A DNA stretch of 64,000 bases from RI-153 sp963721725 (GTDB lineage Bacteria > Chloroflexota > Anaerolineae > Caldilineales > Caldilineaceae): the NCBI GenBank assembly GCA_963721725.1, contig CAVRLX010000013.1, positions 1-64,000 on the forward strand. Reading direction: 5' to 3'. Positions 48,570-57,514 of this stretch are shown piece by piece. Numbering within the stretch: position 1 is the stretch's first letter; each line of letters opens with the position of its first letter. The notes under the pieces are model-generated. The model saw only the letters and a list, made by a program, of their open reading frames with translations. It made no database searches and had not been told where the DNA came from. The translations under genes and the position numbers were made by a program.

Positions 48570-49400
48570 TCAGACGAAGCGAATTGCCTTGAATGCCTCA
48601 GTCTGTTCACGAATCGCAACCTCTGTGGGCAACCGTTCCATGCTGGATGCCCCGTAAAAGCCATGCACGCCCTGGGTACGATGCAACACAAACGCAGCAT
48701 CTTCAGGCATGGCAATCGGTCCGCCGTGGCAAAGAATGATTACATTGGGGTTGATCTCGCGGGCCGCATCGGCGATCTCCTGCACGCGTTGCACCGAATC
48801 TTCCAACGTCAGCGCTGTGCTGGCCCCAATCGAGCCTTTGGTGGTCAGCCCCATGTGCGCCACCACAATATCGGCCCCAACAGCGGCCATTTGGCGGGCT
48901 TCCTCGGCGTTGAACGCATAGGGCGTGGTTAACAGATCCATTTCATGGGCCGATCCGATCATCTCCACTTCAGGGCCATAGCCCATGCCCGTCTCTTCTA
49001 AATTTTGGCGAAAAAGCCCGTCAATTAGCCCCACGGTGGGGAAATTTTGCACGCCAGCAAAGCCGATCTCCTTGACCTGTTTGAGGAAATAGTCCATTTT
49101 GCGAAAAGGATCGGTGCCGCATACGCCCGCCAGCACCGGTGTATGTTTCACCACCGGCAAGACCTCGTTTGCCATCTCCATGACAATGGCGTTGGCGTCG
49201 CCATAGGGCATCATGCCTGCCATAGAGCCACGCCCGGCCATGCGAAAGCGCCCAGAGTTGTAGATTACGATGAGATCAATACCGCCGGCCTCCTCAAATT
49301 TGGCACTGATCCCCGTCCCTGCGCCGCCGCCGATGATCGGGATACCGCGCGCAATGTGGCCGCGCAACCGTTCCAAAATGGCCTGTCGGGTCAACGTCAT
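48570..49400 (-). CDS. PEP-hydrolase-family TIM-barrel protein
   Basis: 277 residues of the phosphoenolpyruvate hydrolase-like family (sometimes called TIM-barrel signal transduction protein), related to the PEP mutase/isocitrate lyase fold. Motifs seen: GIPIIGGGAGTGISAKFEEAG, DLIVIYNSGRFRMAG, PVLAGVCGTDPFR, GFAGVQNFPTVGLIDG and ILCHGGPIAMPEDA. Start ATG 49400 (MTLTRQAILERL) has GAGGAAAAG upstream. It lies next to a UPF0261 gene, a pairing seen elsewhere and fused in some fungi, so the two likely act in one pathway. Substrate not established. Confidence 0.87.
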   Translation of the reverse strand: MTLTRQAILERLRGHIARGIPIIGGGAGTGISAKFEEAGGIDLIVIYNSGRFRMAGRGSMAGMMPYGDANAIVMEMANEVLPVVKHTPVLAGVCGTDPFRKMDYFLKQVKEIGFAGVQNFPTVGLIDGLFRQNLEETGMGYGPEVEMIGSAHEMDLLTTPYAFNAEEARQMAAVGADIVVAHMGLTTKGSIGASTALTLEDSVQRVQEIADAAREINPNVIILCHGGPIAMPEDAAFVLHRTQGVHGFYGASSMERLPTEVAIREQTEAFKAIRFV

Positions 49401-49525
49401 ACTCTTTTCCTCACATAGTTGGTTTGATAGATTGTTATACTGATTGTTAGATGAAGCCTGGCCGTGGTAGGGGTTCAGCTTGCTGAACCCGTCGGGCGCA
49501 TGCAAGCAGCGCCCGTACTCAGAAA

Positions 49526-49571
49526 TCGAACGCAGATAACGCAGACATAATCTGCTGTTATCTGCGTTCGA
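49526..49571. repeat. Palindrome of CGCAGAT-type at the end of the UPF0261 gene
   Basis: TCGAACGCAGATAACGCAG and CTGCTGTTATCTGCGTTCGA form a long imperfect stem around ACATAAT. It shares the ACGCAGAT wording with family C repeats. The TAA stop and last codons of the UPF0261 gene lie inside it. Confidence 0.75.
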
Positions 49572-50782
49572 TTAAATCGAGCATCATCGCCACGGCTTTG
49601 GCGGCAAAGGCTGGATCGTTGATGTTGGCGTCGATCTCCACCACAGGGATCTCGCTGCGCAGGTTGGCGCGGATGGCGTCAAACAGGGCCCGATCCGCCG
49701 CCCGATCTTCAAAGATCTGCCCGTCGCCATCCAAAATAGAGACGCCGCGCAAGTGGGAATAAAAAAGCCACTGGCCCACGCGCCGCGTTGGCTTTCTGGG
49801 CGAAGATCTCGCCCATGCGCCGGTTTTCGTCGGCATTGGTACGCATCAGCGTCACTTGGGGATTCCATTCATAAAAGAGTCGGCCCGCCTCTTTGTAATG
49901 CTGTGGCACCGTTGCCATGCCGCCAAAGTTTGCCATGTCCACACAGCCCGGCACGATCAGATGGGGGATTCCCACCTCGCCAGGCGCGCTCAGCCGTTCC
50001 GGACCAGCACTGAAAACACCGCCACAGAGCGTATCCGCCCATTCCGTGGTAGTAATGTCCAACACAGCATCCACCATCCCTTCATGCACCAACGATTCCA
50101 TCGTCTTGCCGCCCGTGCCGGTGGCATGAAAAACAAGTACCTCGTAGCCCTGGTCGGTAAGGGCTTGGCGCGCCCTGTCGACACATTCGGTCGTGTTGCC
50201 AAACATCGAAGCCGCAATAATCGGCTTTTCATTAGCGACAGGGGGCATCTCCACGCTTACCATGCCAGAGATCGCGCCCGCAGCCAAGGTAATGATCCGG
50301 CGTGAGATGCGGTTAATACCGGCAATATCGACAATGGAGGGGACCAGCACAATATCTTTGCTGCCCACATAGGAACTGGTATCCCCAGCCGCCACCGTAG
50401 AAACACAGACTTTGGGCAGGCCCACGGGCAACGCGCGCATGGCCGCCGTGATCACACTGGTGCCGCCGCCGCCGCCCATGCCGATGATGCCGTGGAACGG
50501 CTCCGCAGCATAACGCGCAGAAACCAGCGCGGCGGCACCTGCCCCCATCAGTTTCATCGCTGCACCGCGATCTCGTTGTTGGCGCACTTGAGCCAGATCG
50601 CCGCCCGCCGCCGCCGCCACCTCCTCGGCGGCGATCTCCACGGGAAAGCGATCTGTGGATCCAAGCACGCCGATGTTCATGGGTTTGACCAAGTGGCCCT
50701 GGCGCAAGATCTGCTCGCGTAAAAAGGCATGTTCTTCGCCTTTGGTATCAAACGCCCCCACCATCAAGATAGTCTTTGGCAT
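49558..50782 (-). CDS. UPF0261 / Tm-1-like ATP-binding-domain protein (one frame break)
   Basis: About 407 residues. KTILMVGAFDTKGEEHAFL at the start, GIIGMGGGGGTSVITAAMRALP (nucleotide-binding glycine loop), KVCVSTVAAGDTSSYVGSKD and VFHATGTGGKTMESLV match the UPF0261/Tm-1-like family. The frame breaks near 49760. Removing one T from CCACTTGCGCGG gives PLRGVSILDGDGQ and continues to 49558. ATG 50782 has AGGAAAG upstream. It probably works with the adjacent PEP-hydrolase-family protein; the reaction is unknown. Both genes lie between two binding protein genes of a peptide-type importer. Confidence 0.87.
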
Positions 50783-50825
50783 TGTCGCTTTCCTGGAAGA
50801 GGTGAGACTCAAACGCAGATCAACC

Positions 50826-50859
50826 GGATGGGGCGGATCTGTCAAAACCCGCCCCATCC
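50826..50859. terminator. GC-rich hairpin downstream of binding protein 2
   Basis: GGATGGGGCGG pairs with CCGCCCCATCC around a 12-base loop that includes CTGTCAAAA. It lies between the binding protein gene (stop 50976) and the UPF0261 gene (start 50782). Confidence 0.65.
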
Positions 50860-50894
50860 ACCTTGGAGACTGTTTGAAAAGCCCGGTTAACGCC

Positions 50895-50959
50895 ACATTC
50901 CGGGAAAGGGCCAGATGATGATCGGTACAAAGTCAGCGTGTGGCCCATTCCCGGAATGT
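50895..50959. terminator. Long inverted repeat directly after binding protein 2
   Basis: ACATTCCGGGAAAGGGCCA (50895-50913) and TGGCCCATTCCCGGAATGT (50941-50959) are complementary with one mismatch. It starts 17 bases after the stop of the binding protein gene. With the next hairpin it forms a double structure that should limit read-through. CATTCCCGGAATG-type words also occur at 62462-62482. Confidence 0.75.
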
Positions 50960-50975
50960 TCCAATCTCTTAGGAT

Positions 50976-52787
50976 TTAAGACACGGTCTTCAGCCGATGC
51001 AGTACCAAGGGGAAGGTAAGATGCCAGAATGCGCCGTTGACGTAGGGATCGTCCACCGTAGGCCAGCCGGTCCAATAGGTCTGGTTATAGGGAATCCGGT
51101 GCAGGAACTGTTGCAGCGGTGCGTCCACCAGATTGTCTAGCCAGATCTCCAGGGCTGCCAGGTAAAGTTCCATATAGCGGGCATCATCGGGCGAGGGGGC
51201 CAGGGTGGCTAACTCTTCCAAAATGGCGTCATATTCGGGGTTCTGCCAGCGCGAGAAGTAGGGAGCCGGTTCGCCCACGGGCCGGTAATATTTGCTTGTG
51301 TAGAAATCCAGCGTGTGGAAGGGATCGGCCACGCTGCCGCCATGCCCATAGAGCATAAGCTTGGCTGTGCCGTCGGCCATCTTCGTGCCCGAATCGGCGG
51401 GGGTGGTATATTCCGCTTCAAACCCGCCCCGGCGCAGCTGTTCGGCCAGAATTGGGCCGATGTCGTTGAAGATGGCAAAGCCGTGAATATTAGCCTGCAC
51501 GCGCTCGCCCTCTTTGGCCCAAAAGCCCCCGCTATCTTTGGCATAGCCCGCGGCTTCCATGCGTTCGGCGGCCTTGTCCAGGTTATGCTCGTTGGTGGGG
51601 TATTTTTCCAAGAGCGGCGCGGCGGCTTCGATGTAGGGGCGCAGAGGCAGATAGTCGGGGAAGGGCAGCGGGTTGGCAATGCCAGACCCTTCTAGCCCCA
51701 CGTCGATCATCTGTTGGCGATCCACGGTGTAGCTGACGGCCCAGCGCACATTTTTGTCGTTGAACGGCTCTACATCGCAATTGAACCAGAACGACGTGGG
51801 CCACCAGTCAATATAGCCCAGGGGCAAGTCTTTATAGGTGTGGGTGATAATGTTGGGGTTTTGGGCCACGGTCTGGCCGATGGTGGAGGCGAGCAAACTA
51901 ATGCAAGAATCGATCTCGTTGTTGATCACGAGTTGGGCGGCGCGGCTCTCTTCCGTCCACGGGATCATCAAAATGCGTTCTACTTCGGGCATCTCGGCGA
52001 AGCCCGTTTTGGCTGCCCACCAATCATCGCGCCGATCAATAAACTTTTGTGAAGACGACCACTCTACAATTTGATACGGCCCCGTGGAAAGCGGCCACTG
52101 TTTGGCCGGATCATAAAATTCAAAGCCTTCGATCTCTTCCACATCTTTAAAGACATGCTCCGGCACGATATAGAGACCCGTGTCGAACTTGAAGGAAAGA
52201 TGGGTGAAAACGAAGCGCGGCCGCGGTTCATAGAAGGTGATCTGTGCGGTGAGATCATCCACGGCCACGGCGTCTTCGACCCAGGCGTTGATCTCGGTGG
52301 AGTTCCGCAACAGCGGCGCGTTGTCGCGCAGCATAGTCAGGGTAAACGCCACATCGCGAGCCGTGAAGGGCGTGCCATCGCTCCACTCCACGCCGTCGCG
52401 AATTTTAATCGTTAGCTCAGTGTAATCGTCGTTGTATTGATAGCTTTCACCCAGCCACGGGATCTCTTCATTGGCAAAGGCCGAGAAGAAAAAGAGCGGT
52501 TCCCACATGGCCGCGCTGCCGATTTGATGGGTGGCCCCTGTGGCATAGGGGTTGCCCAGCCCCACATCGGCAAATTGACCGCTGCTGCCGCCAAACATCA
52601 AAATCAAGGTGCGCTCACGCGGTACATCCTTGACTGTGCTGGCCGGTGCGGGTGCTGCCTGCGGTGCGCTTTGGTCGCCGGTCTCCACAGCGGACTGCGG
52701 CTGTGTTGCACAGGCCGAGGCCAGCACACCCGCTGTTGCTAGGCCACTTAACCGCAAGAAATCGCGGCGATTCATCTTCCCGTTCAT
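50976..52787 (-). CDS. Peptide-type solute-binding lipoprotein (SBP_bac_5), paralogue 2
   Basis: 603-residue close paralogue of the protein at 46266-48106. It begins MNGKMNRRDFLRLSGL (twin-arginine) with the lipobox LASAC, then DGVEWSDGTPFTARDVAFT, VRWAVSYTVDRQQM, DWWPTSFWFN and DGTAKLMLYGHGGS, and it is unbroken. ATG 52787 is used; the longer open frame to 52871 lacks a ribosome site and the paralogue gives no support. It has no permeases of its own next to it, so it may share the importer at 42006-46085. The two proteins could extend the ligand range. Confidence 0.92.
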   Translation of the reverse strand: MNGKMNRRDFLRLSGLATAGVLASACATQPQSAVETGDQSAPQAAPAPASTVKDVPRERTLILMFGGSSGQFADVGLGNPYATGATHQIGSAAMWEPLFFFSAFANEEIPWLGESYQYNDDYTELTIKIRDGVEWSDGTPFTARDVAFTLTMLRDNAPLLRNSTEINAWVEDAVAVDDLTAQITFYEPRPRFVFTHLSFKFDTGLYIVPEHVFKDVEEIEGFEFYDPAKQWPLSTGPYQIVEWSSSQKFIDRRDDWWAAKTGFAEMPEVERILMIPWTEESRAAQLVINNEIDSCISLLASTIGQTVAQNPNIITHTYKDLPLGYIDWWPTSFWFNCDVEPFNDKNVRWAVSYTVDRQQMIDVGLEGSGIANPLPFPDYLPLRPYIEAAAPLLEKYPTNEHNLDKAAERMEAAGYAKDSGGFWAKEGERVQANIHGFAIFNDIGPILAEQLRRGGFEAEYTTPADSGTKMADGTAKLMLYGHGGSVADPFHTLDFYTSKYYRPVGEPAPYFSRWQNPEYDAILEELATLAPSPDDARYMELYLAALEIWLDNLVDAPLQQFLHRIPYNQTYWTGWPTVDDPYVNGAFWHLTFPLVLHRLKTVS

Positions 52788-53129
52788 GGGTACTTTTTTC
52801 CTTTGGTGGGTCAGGGTGTTGGAGGGTTGAGGAAATCTCTCACAGGTGAAGTTTTCAAGATAAAAGCGCAAAATCTCTTTGCGGCTTGTATCTTTGGCAT
52901 AATGACATTAATAATTGCAACGGGCATTGGAGAATGGGAAGCATCCACAGAGAGGAGATAGATCCCCTAAATGTTAGACTGTGACGCGAGTATATGCTAT
53001 AGTGCCAGCCGTGTCAAAGCACTTTTCCCATCCCACTTTTTCCCAATCGGCGAACATACAGCGGACGAAATTGATCCGCTTGTGCGCTCTTGCATCTCTG
53101 CCTTCACGAGAAATCTTAATACGCCACCT
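52788..53129. other. Divergent region, binding protein 2 / FtsX-like permease
   Basis: About 340 bases between divergent starts. On the plus strand TTAGAC (52974-52979), 18 bases and TATAGT (52998-53003) form a moderate promoter candidate for the permease gene. The permease frame is open back to ATG 52971, which has GGAGAT about 12 bases upstream, so part of this region may be coding. Confidence 0.45.
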
Positions 53130-56063
53130 ATGACGACATCAGCGAACACCCCCCAGCGCTCGGTCCCATCGGCTGCCATTCACAGCGTGCTCCCTGACAA
53201 TCCATCATTACACGTCCCCGACTGGCGCACCAGCAACCCAATCATGCGCTCGCTCAACCGCACCTGGAGCCTCCTGCGTCTTGCCTTGCGCCGCCTGCGC
53301 CACCAACTTGGCCTGAGCCTGCTGGCGCTGATTGGCGTGGTGCTGGCTGTGGGGTTGGTGACGAGCGCGGGCTTCTTCTCCCAGGCGGTGGATACGGTGA
53401 TCATGCGCCAGGAATTGGCGGAATATACGCGGATTACCGGACGCCCCCCCTTTTCGGCGCGCATCTTTGCCATCCACTCCGAGACCGTTCCCCTCTCGGT
53501 AGAGAATGCCGAAGAACTGGGCCAGCGCATGGCCCGCACCCTCGCCAGCACAGTGGGGTTGCCGGTCAAAGAGGTTGCGCTCCAACTCAACAGTGATATT
53601 GTGCGACTGCAAGCGCAATTACCCACAGGCAATTCACCCAGTCAATCCCGCGCCGTCAACACCAACGTCTACTACGTCCAGGGGATTGTGCCCTTTATCG
53701 AGATGGTGGAGGGTACACCGCCCGCCGAAGATGGCACAAGCGTGGGCGACAATGTGGATGTGTGGATGCAGAGCGCGCTGGCCGCTAAAGTGGGGGCAGA
53801 CATTGGTGATATCTTTTACATTGCCACCAACGAAGCCGCCCTGCCTGTGCGTGTGGCGGGAATCTGGCAGCCGCTAGATCCCAAAGACGGCTTCTGGTTC
53901 AACGATCCCGTGCAGGCGCTGGGTGACAAACTGCTGGTGCAGCGCGCCGACTATCTCAACCGTATCCAGGCTTTGTTGCCCGTGCAAGTGCGGGCTGTCA
54001 ACTGGCGTGTGGTGTTGGACGAACGCCGCGCCAACCCTGCCGATGGCCGCCAATACATGAACGGATTTGATCGGGTCAGCCTCTTGATCAACCGCTTTTT
54101 GCCCGAAGCCCGCGTCACAACCCCCGCTCTGCCCCTGGAAAAATTCGTCAATCGGCAGACCACCTTGACCACCCTGCTGCTGGGTTTTAACGTGCCGGGC
54201 ATGGGATTCCTGCTCTATTTTCTGGTGCTCACCTCCGCCGTCATCGCCTATTGGCAACGGCGCGAGATCGCCATTTTGGTCAGCCGCGGCATGGGACGCC
54301 TCACTGTGCTTAACTTTACCTTGATTGAAACGCTGCTTCTCTTTTTGCTGGGGCTGCCGTTGGGGCTAGGATTCGGCATTTTGCTGGCGCGCATCATGGG
54401 CTATGCCGCCAGCTTCCTCTCGTTTCAATCGCGCGAGGCGCTGCCCGTTTCGCTCGAAGGCATCAACTGGCGGCTAATTCTGCTCACCCTGGGCATCGTC
54501 TTGGCGGCGCGGCTGTGGGCGGCGATCCTCGCCAGCCGCCAGAGCGTGGCCCAACAATCGCGCGAACATAGCCGCCCCCAACAAGGCCCCTTCTGGTATC
54601 GGGCCTATCTCGACATTTTGCTCATTATCCCCACAGTCTATGCCTATGATCGGCTGCTATCGCAAGGCTCCCTTGCCATGCTCGTGCGCGATCGCCCTGA
54701 AGATCTCTACAGCGATCCGCTCTTGATCTTGGTCCCCGCCCTCTTCATCGTCAGCCTTTCGCTGGTCGCCATGCGCCCTTTCCCCTGGATAATGCGCCTG
54801 CTCGATTGGCTGGCGAACCGCTCGCCGTGGTTGCCGCTGCACATGGCGCTGCGCCAGTTGGGTCGCCAAAGCCACACCTACATCAACCCGCTGTTGTTGG
54901 TAATCGTCTCGTTGGCGCTGGGCGTCTATACTTTCTCCATGGCCGAAAGCCTGGACCAATGGCTGCTGGACCGCATCTACTATCGGGCCGGGGCTGATCT
55001 GGCCTTTGAACCTTATAGCGAATCCGTGGCGATGAATCCCGGCCTCGTGGGCGGCGATTGGATCCCCCCCGTGGCCGCCTATACAAATCTCGCAGGCGTG
55101 GCCGCCGCCACGCGTGTGGGCGATTACAACAGTCAGATTCGCTTATCCAATACTCGGATTCGCAGTCGCTTTTTGGCAATTGACCGGTTGGATTTTCCCA
55201 GCGTGGCTTGGTTTCGTGGGGACTTTGCGCGAGAATCGCTGGGCGGGTTGATGAACCGGCTGGCCTCTTCACCGGATAATATATTGGTTTCGCAGCGCTT
55301 TTTAGAGGCGCATACCCTCACCATCGGCGACCGTGTCTCCATGCTCGTCCTCACCGACGTAGGAACCAGCGTAGACGCACTCTTTACCATTGCCGGAACA
55401 TACACCTATTTTCCCACGGTTTATGACGAAGACGTGACCGTGGTGGGCAATCTGGACTATCTCTTCTCGTTTTTTGGCGTCTCCATGCCCCACAACATCT
55501 GGCTGCGGCTGGAGCCAGGCGCAGACAGCAACGTCATCCTCGACGAGATCCCCGCCGAAACGCGCGTGGGGACGATCCGCACCTTGAATGTCAATGCCAT
55601 GATGAAAGTAGAGCAGGCAAAGATGGAGCGGGTGGGCGTCTTTGGCACGCTCTCGGTCAGCTTTCTCATGTCTGCATTAATGGCGGCGTTGGGGCTGCTC
55701 ACCTATAGCTATGCCTCGTTACACGAGCGCATGTTCCAGTTTTCGGTGCTACGGGCCGTGGGCATGAGGCGAGTACAATTGGTGGTGCAAGTCTTGCTGG
55801 AATATGCCACGCTGACTGCGTATGGGGCAATCGTGGGCGTCCTGTTGGGGTCACTGGCGGCAGAGCTTTTTGTGCCCCTCTTCCGTGTCTCCGGCGAAGC
55901 GCAGATGCCGCTGCCGCCGTTGCTTCCCGTCGTGGCCCACGACGAAATTTTACCGTTGGTCCTGGCCTTTGCCGGCATCATGCTGGCGCTGGAACTGGTG
56001 GTGCTTTCATCGGCCCTTTATCAGCGTATCTTTGTGGCCCTGCGCATGGGCAATCAGGCGTAA
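53130..56063 (+). CDS. FtsX/MacB-type ABC permease, large two-module form
   Basis: About 977 residues with two FtsX-like modules. N-terminal helix LGLSLLALIGVVLAVGLVT is followed by a large extracytoplasmic domain and three helices (FLLYFLVLTSAVIAYW, LIETLLLFLLGLPLGLGFG, LILLTLGIVLAARLWAAIL). After a linker come two further helices and a second extracytoplasmic domain (LSNTRIRSRFLAIDRL), ending in three more helices (LMSALMAALGLLTYSY onwards). This is the layout of lipoprotein-release or macrolide-export-like permeases. No ATPase gene is adjacent. ATG 53130 versus 52971 is undecided. The next gene starts 14 bases after the stop. Confidence 0.85.
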   Translation: MTTSANTPQRSVPSAAIHSVLPDNPSLHVPDWRTSNPIMRSLNRTWSLLRLALRRLRHQLGLSLLALIGVVLAVGLVTSAGFFSQAVDTVIMRQELAEYTRITGRPPFSARIFAIHSETVPLSVENAEELGQRMARTLASTVGLPVKEVALQLNSDIVRLQAQLPTGNSPSQSRAVNTNVYYVQGIVPFIEMVEGTPPAEDGTSVGDNVDVWMQSALAAKVGADIGDIFYIATNEAALPVRVAGIWQPLDPKDGFWFNDPVQALGDKLLVQRADYLNRIQALLPVQVRAVNWRVVLDERRANPADGRQYMNGFDRVSLLINRFLPEARVTTPALPLEKFVNRQTTLTTLLLGFNVPGMGFLLYFLVLTSAVIAYWQRREIAILVSRGMGRLTVLNFTLIETLLLFLLGLPLGLGFGILLARIMGYAASFLSFQSREALPVSLEGINWRLILLTLGIVLAARLWAAILASRQSVAQQSREHSRPQQGPFWYRAYLDILLIIPTVYAYDRLLSQGSLAMLVRDRPEDLYSDPLLILVPALFIVSLSLVAMRPFPWIMRLLDWLANRSPWLPLHMALRQLGRQSHTYINPLLLVIVSLALGVYTFSMAESLDQWLLDRIYYRAGADLAFEPYSESVAMNPGLVGGDWIPPVAAYTNLAGVAAATRVGDYNSQIRLSNTRIRSRFLAIDRLDFPSVAWFRGDFARESLGGLMNRLASSPDNILVSQRFLEAHTLTIGDRVSMLVLTDVGTSVDALFTIAGTYTYFPTVYDEDVTVVGNLDYLFSFFGVSMPHNIWLRLEPGADSNVILDEIPAETRVGTIRTLNVNAMMKVEQAKMERVGVFGTLSVSFLMSALMAALGLLTYSYASLHERMFQFSVLRAVGMRRVQLVVQVLLEYATLTAYGAIVGVLLGSLAAELFVPLFRVSGEAQMPLPPLLPVVAHDEILPLVLAFAGIMLALELVVLSSALYQRIFVALRMGNQA

Positions 56064-56077
56064 GAGCGGAGGGAATA

Positions 56078-56764
56078 ATGGCGAAACGCAGCCGTAACGA
56101 AAATGGCAATGGCAACAACGACGCCGTGAAGATCGCGCTGATTGGGGCAGCGGCGACGGTATTGGTCGCGATTATCTCTGGCATCTTTGCGCGCCTAGAA
56201 CGCATGCCAGACCCCACGCCGACGGCAGTGGCCGTTGTGCTTGCCACGGTTGCGTCCACCGCTACGCCCATTTCCCCGCCCACGGATACACCCGTGCCCA
56301 CCGCCACTCCACAGCCAGCAGACACCGCTACGCCCACGCCGATCACCCCGCGCCCGCTGCTTTTCGCCTCGCAGATCGCGCCAGATGGCCGCGCCCTGGA
56401 TGCTGGCGCGTCGTTCGCCGCTGATGTGCACGACATCTACGCCGTCTTTCAACCCGGCCAAACGCCACCGGGGATCACCATTGCCGCCGAAAACCCCGAC
56501 CCGCAGGCGTACTATGCCTTTCTCCAGCCTACGGGTCGTCCTGCCCTGCAAACCATCGGCTGGCGTTGGATCAAAGACGATCAGGTTGTCAACGAATACA
56601 GCGGCGAGGCCAGCGGCGAGATCATCTGGCTGCAAAGTTTCGATCCAAATGGAGGGCCGCTCTTTAATCTCTTGGGCGGGCCAGGGCGCTACCGCGTAGT
56701 ACTCTTGTTAGACGGCAATCCCTCGCTGAGCACGGCACTAGAGATTGTTGTGACTGGTGAGTAA
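56078..56764 (+). CDS. Membrane-anchored protein with Thr/Pro-rich linker, function unknown
   Basis: 228 residues. A basic N-terminus (MAKRSRNENGNGNND), one membrane helix (KIALIGAAATVLVAIISGIF), then a Thr/Pro-rich spacer of about 45 residues (TDTPVPTATPQPADTATPTP), then an outside domain of about 135 residues with YAVFQPGQTPPGI, GWRWIKDDQVVNEYSG and GPGRYRVVLLLDGNPSLS. I do not recognise the domain as a named family. GGAGGGAA precedes the ATG, and the 14-base gap to the FtsX-like gene suggests one operon and a related surface role. Confidence 0.75.
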   Translation: MAKRSRNENGNGNNDAVKIALIGAAATVLVAIISGIFARLERMPDPTPTAVAVVLATVASTATPISPPTDTPVPTATPQPADTATPTPITPRPLLFASQIAPDGRALDAGASFAADVHDIYAVFQPGQTPPGITIAAENPDPQAYYAFLQPTGRPALQTIGWRWIKDDQVVNEYSGEASGEIIWLQSFDPNGGPLFNLLGGPGRYRVVLLLDGNPSLSTALEIVVTGE

Positions 56765-57053
56765 AATAAGACCGTTGGACCATTCTTCTTGCCCTCATTG
56801 CAAACTTACATTAGTTCAAAAATGGGCATTGTAAGTATAAATGGTTTTTGTAAGCTTATCTTTAGGTTCTGATAGGAGTGGATTCCCTTTGTCTGTTAAA
56901 TAGAATGTAAGGCTGCCTGTGGATTTATAGTAAAAATACGCTTCAGTAACGCCAACTTTACATATGACTTTTAGAATTCTGGTAACCTTTGAATACAGAA
57001 ATCCTCCACAGAGCGCATTGTAGTGATCGCTCGCACTATGACAGGAAGCTTTT

Positions 57054-57260
57054 ATGGCGACTCTATCCTTAGATCCAATTTTGGTGGCAAAGATCAATGC
57101 GCTACTGGCCTCTTTCGCCAACCACGACGCAGAGGCCACTCTGTCAAATGAGGATATTGTGGAGTTATTTGAATCGTTCATTATGGAACGATCGCGTAGC
57201 GTAGAGGCTCCTCGGCGCACCCCTGGCTTTGGAGGATCGGCAATCAAACTGAGTTCATAA
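57054..57260 (+). CDS. Small hypothetical protein
   Basis: 68-residue open frame, MATLSLDPILVAKINALLAS then a Glu-rich middle (NEDIVELFESFIMERSRS) and an RRTPGFGGSAI end. It has helical, soluble character and AGGAAGC 5 bases before the ATG. No family recognised. The 290 bases before it (56765-57053) are AT-rich and hold no convincing gene; a 143-residue minus-strand frame (56816-57247) overlaps it and looks non-coding. Confidence 0.45.
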   Translation: MATLSLDPILVAKINALLASFANHDAEATLSNEDIVELFESFIMERSRSVEAPRRTPGFGGSAIKLSS

Positions 57261-57360
57261 GCGAGGGGATGAGGCGATTCCGAACAGAAGGCTGACCGCA
57301 GACTCTGTGGACAATTTGCGCAGAGAAGTTAACGGTGTAGATCTAGAGGCGATAGAATTT

Positions 57361-57413
57361 TCAGGGCTGACACACTTCCCGGATCTTCCTTCCAAGAAGT
57401 GCGTCAGCCCTGA
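57361..57413. repeat. Long hairpin (TCAGGGCTGAC arms)
   Basis: TCAGGGCTGACACACTTC (57361-57378) and GAAGTGCGTCAGCCCTGA (57396-57413) pair with a single mismatch. It stands next to palindromic element A copy 4, so two stem-loops lie in series between convergent genes and may act as terminators. Confidence 0.75.
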
Positions 57414-57430
57414 TTTAGATAACTATCCAA

Positions 57431-57491
57431 GTGCGACGCACTCGCCAGAGGTAGAGTGGTGCGAAAAAACTGTGTGGCGAGTGCGTCGCAC
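57431..57491. repeat. Palindromic element family A, copy 4
   Basis: Arms GTGCGACGCACTCGCCA (57431-57447) and the exact complement (57475-57491) with a 27-base loop. The right flank CCTAGACCCGAATCG matches the right flank of copy 3, so the two have the same orientation. It ends 23 bases from the stop of the iolE-like gene. Confidence 0.85.
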
Positions 57492-57514
57492 CCTAGACCC
57501 GAATCGATGAGATT

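Noticed and set aside
56816..57247. 143-codon minus-strand open frame
   Set aside because: Overlaps a plus-strand frame with a better ribosome site, and has no recognisable domain or codon pattern. It could still be real, but I cannot support it.
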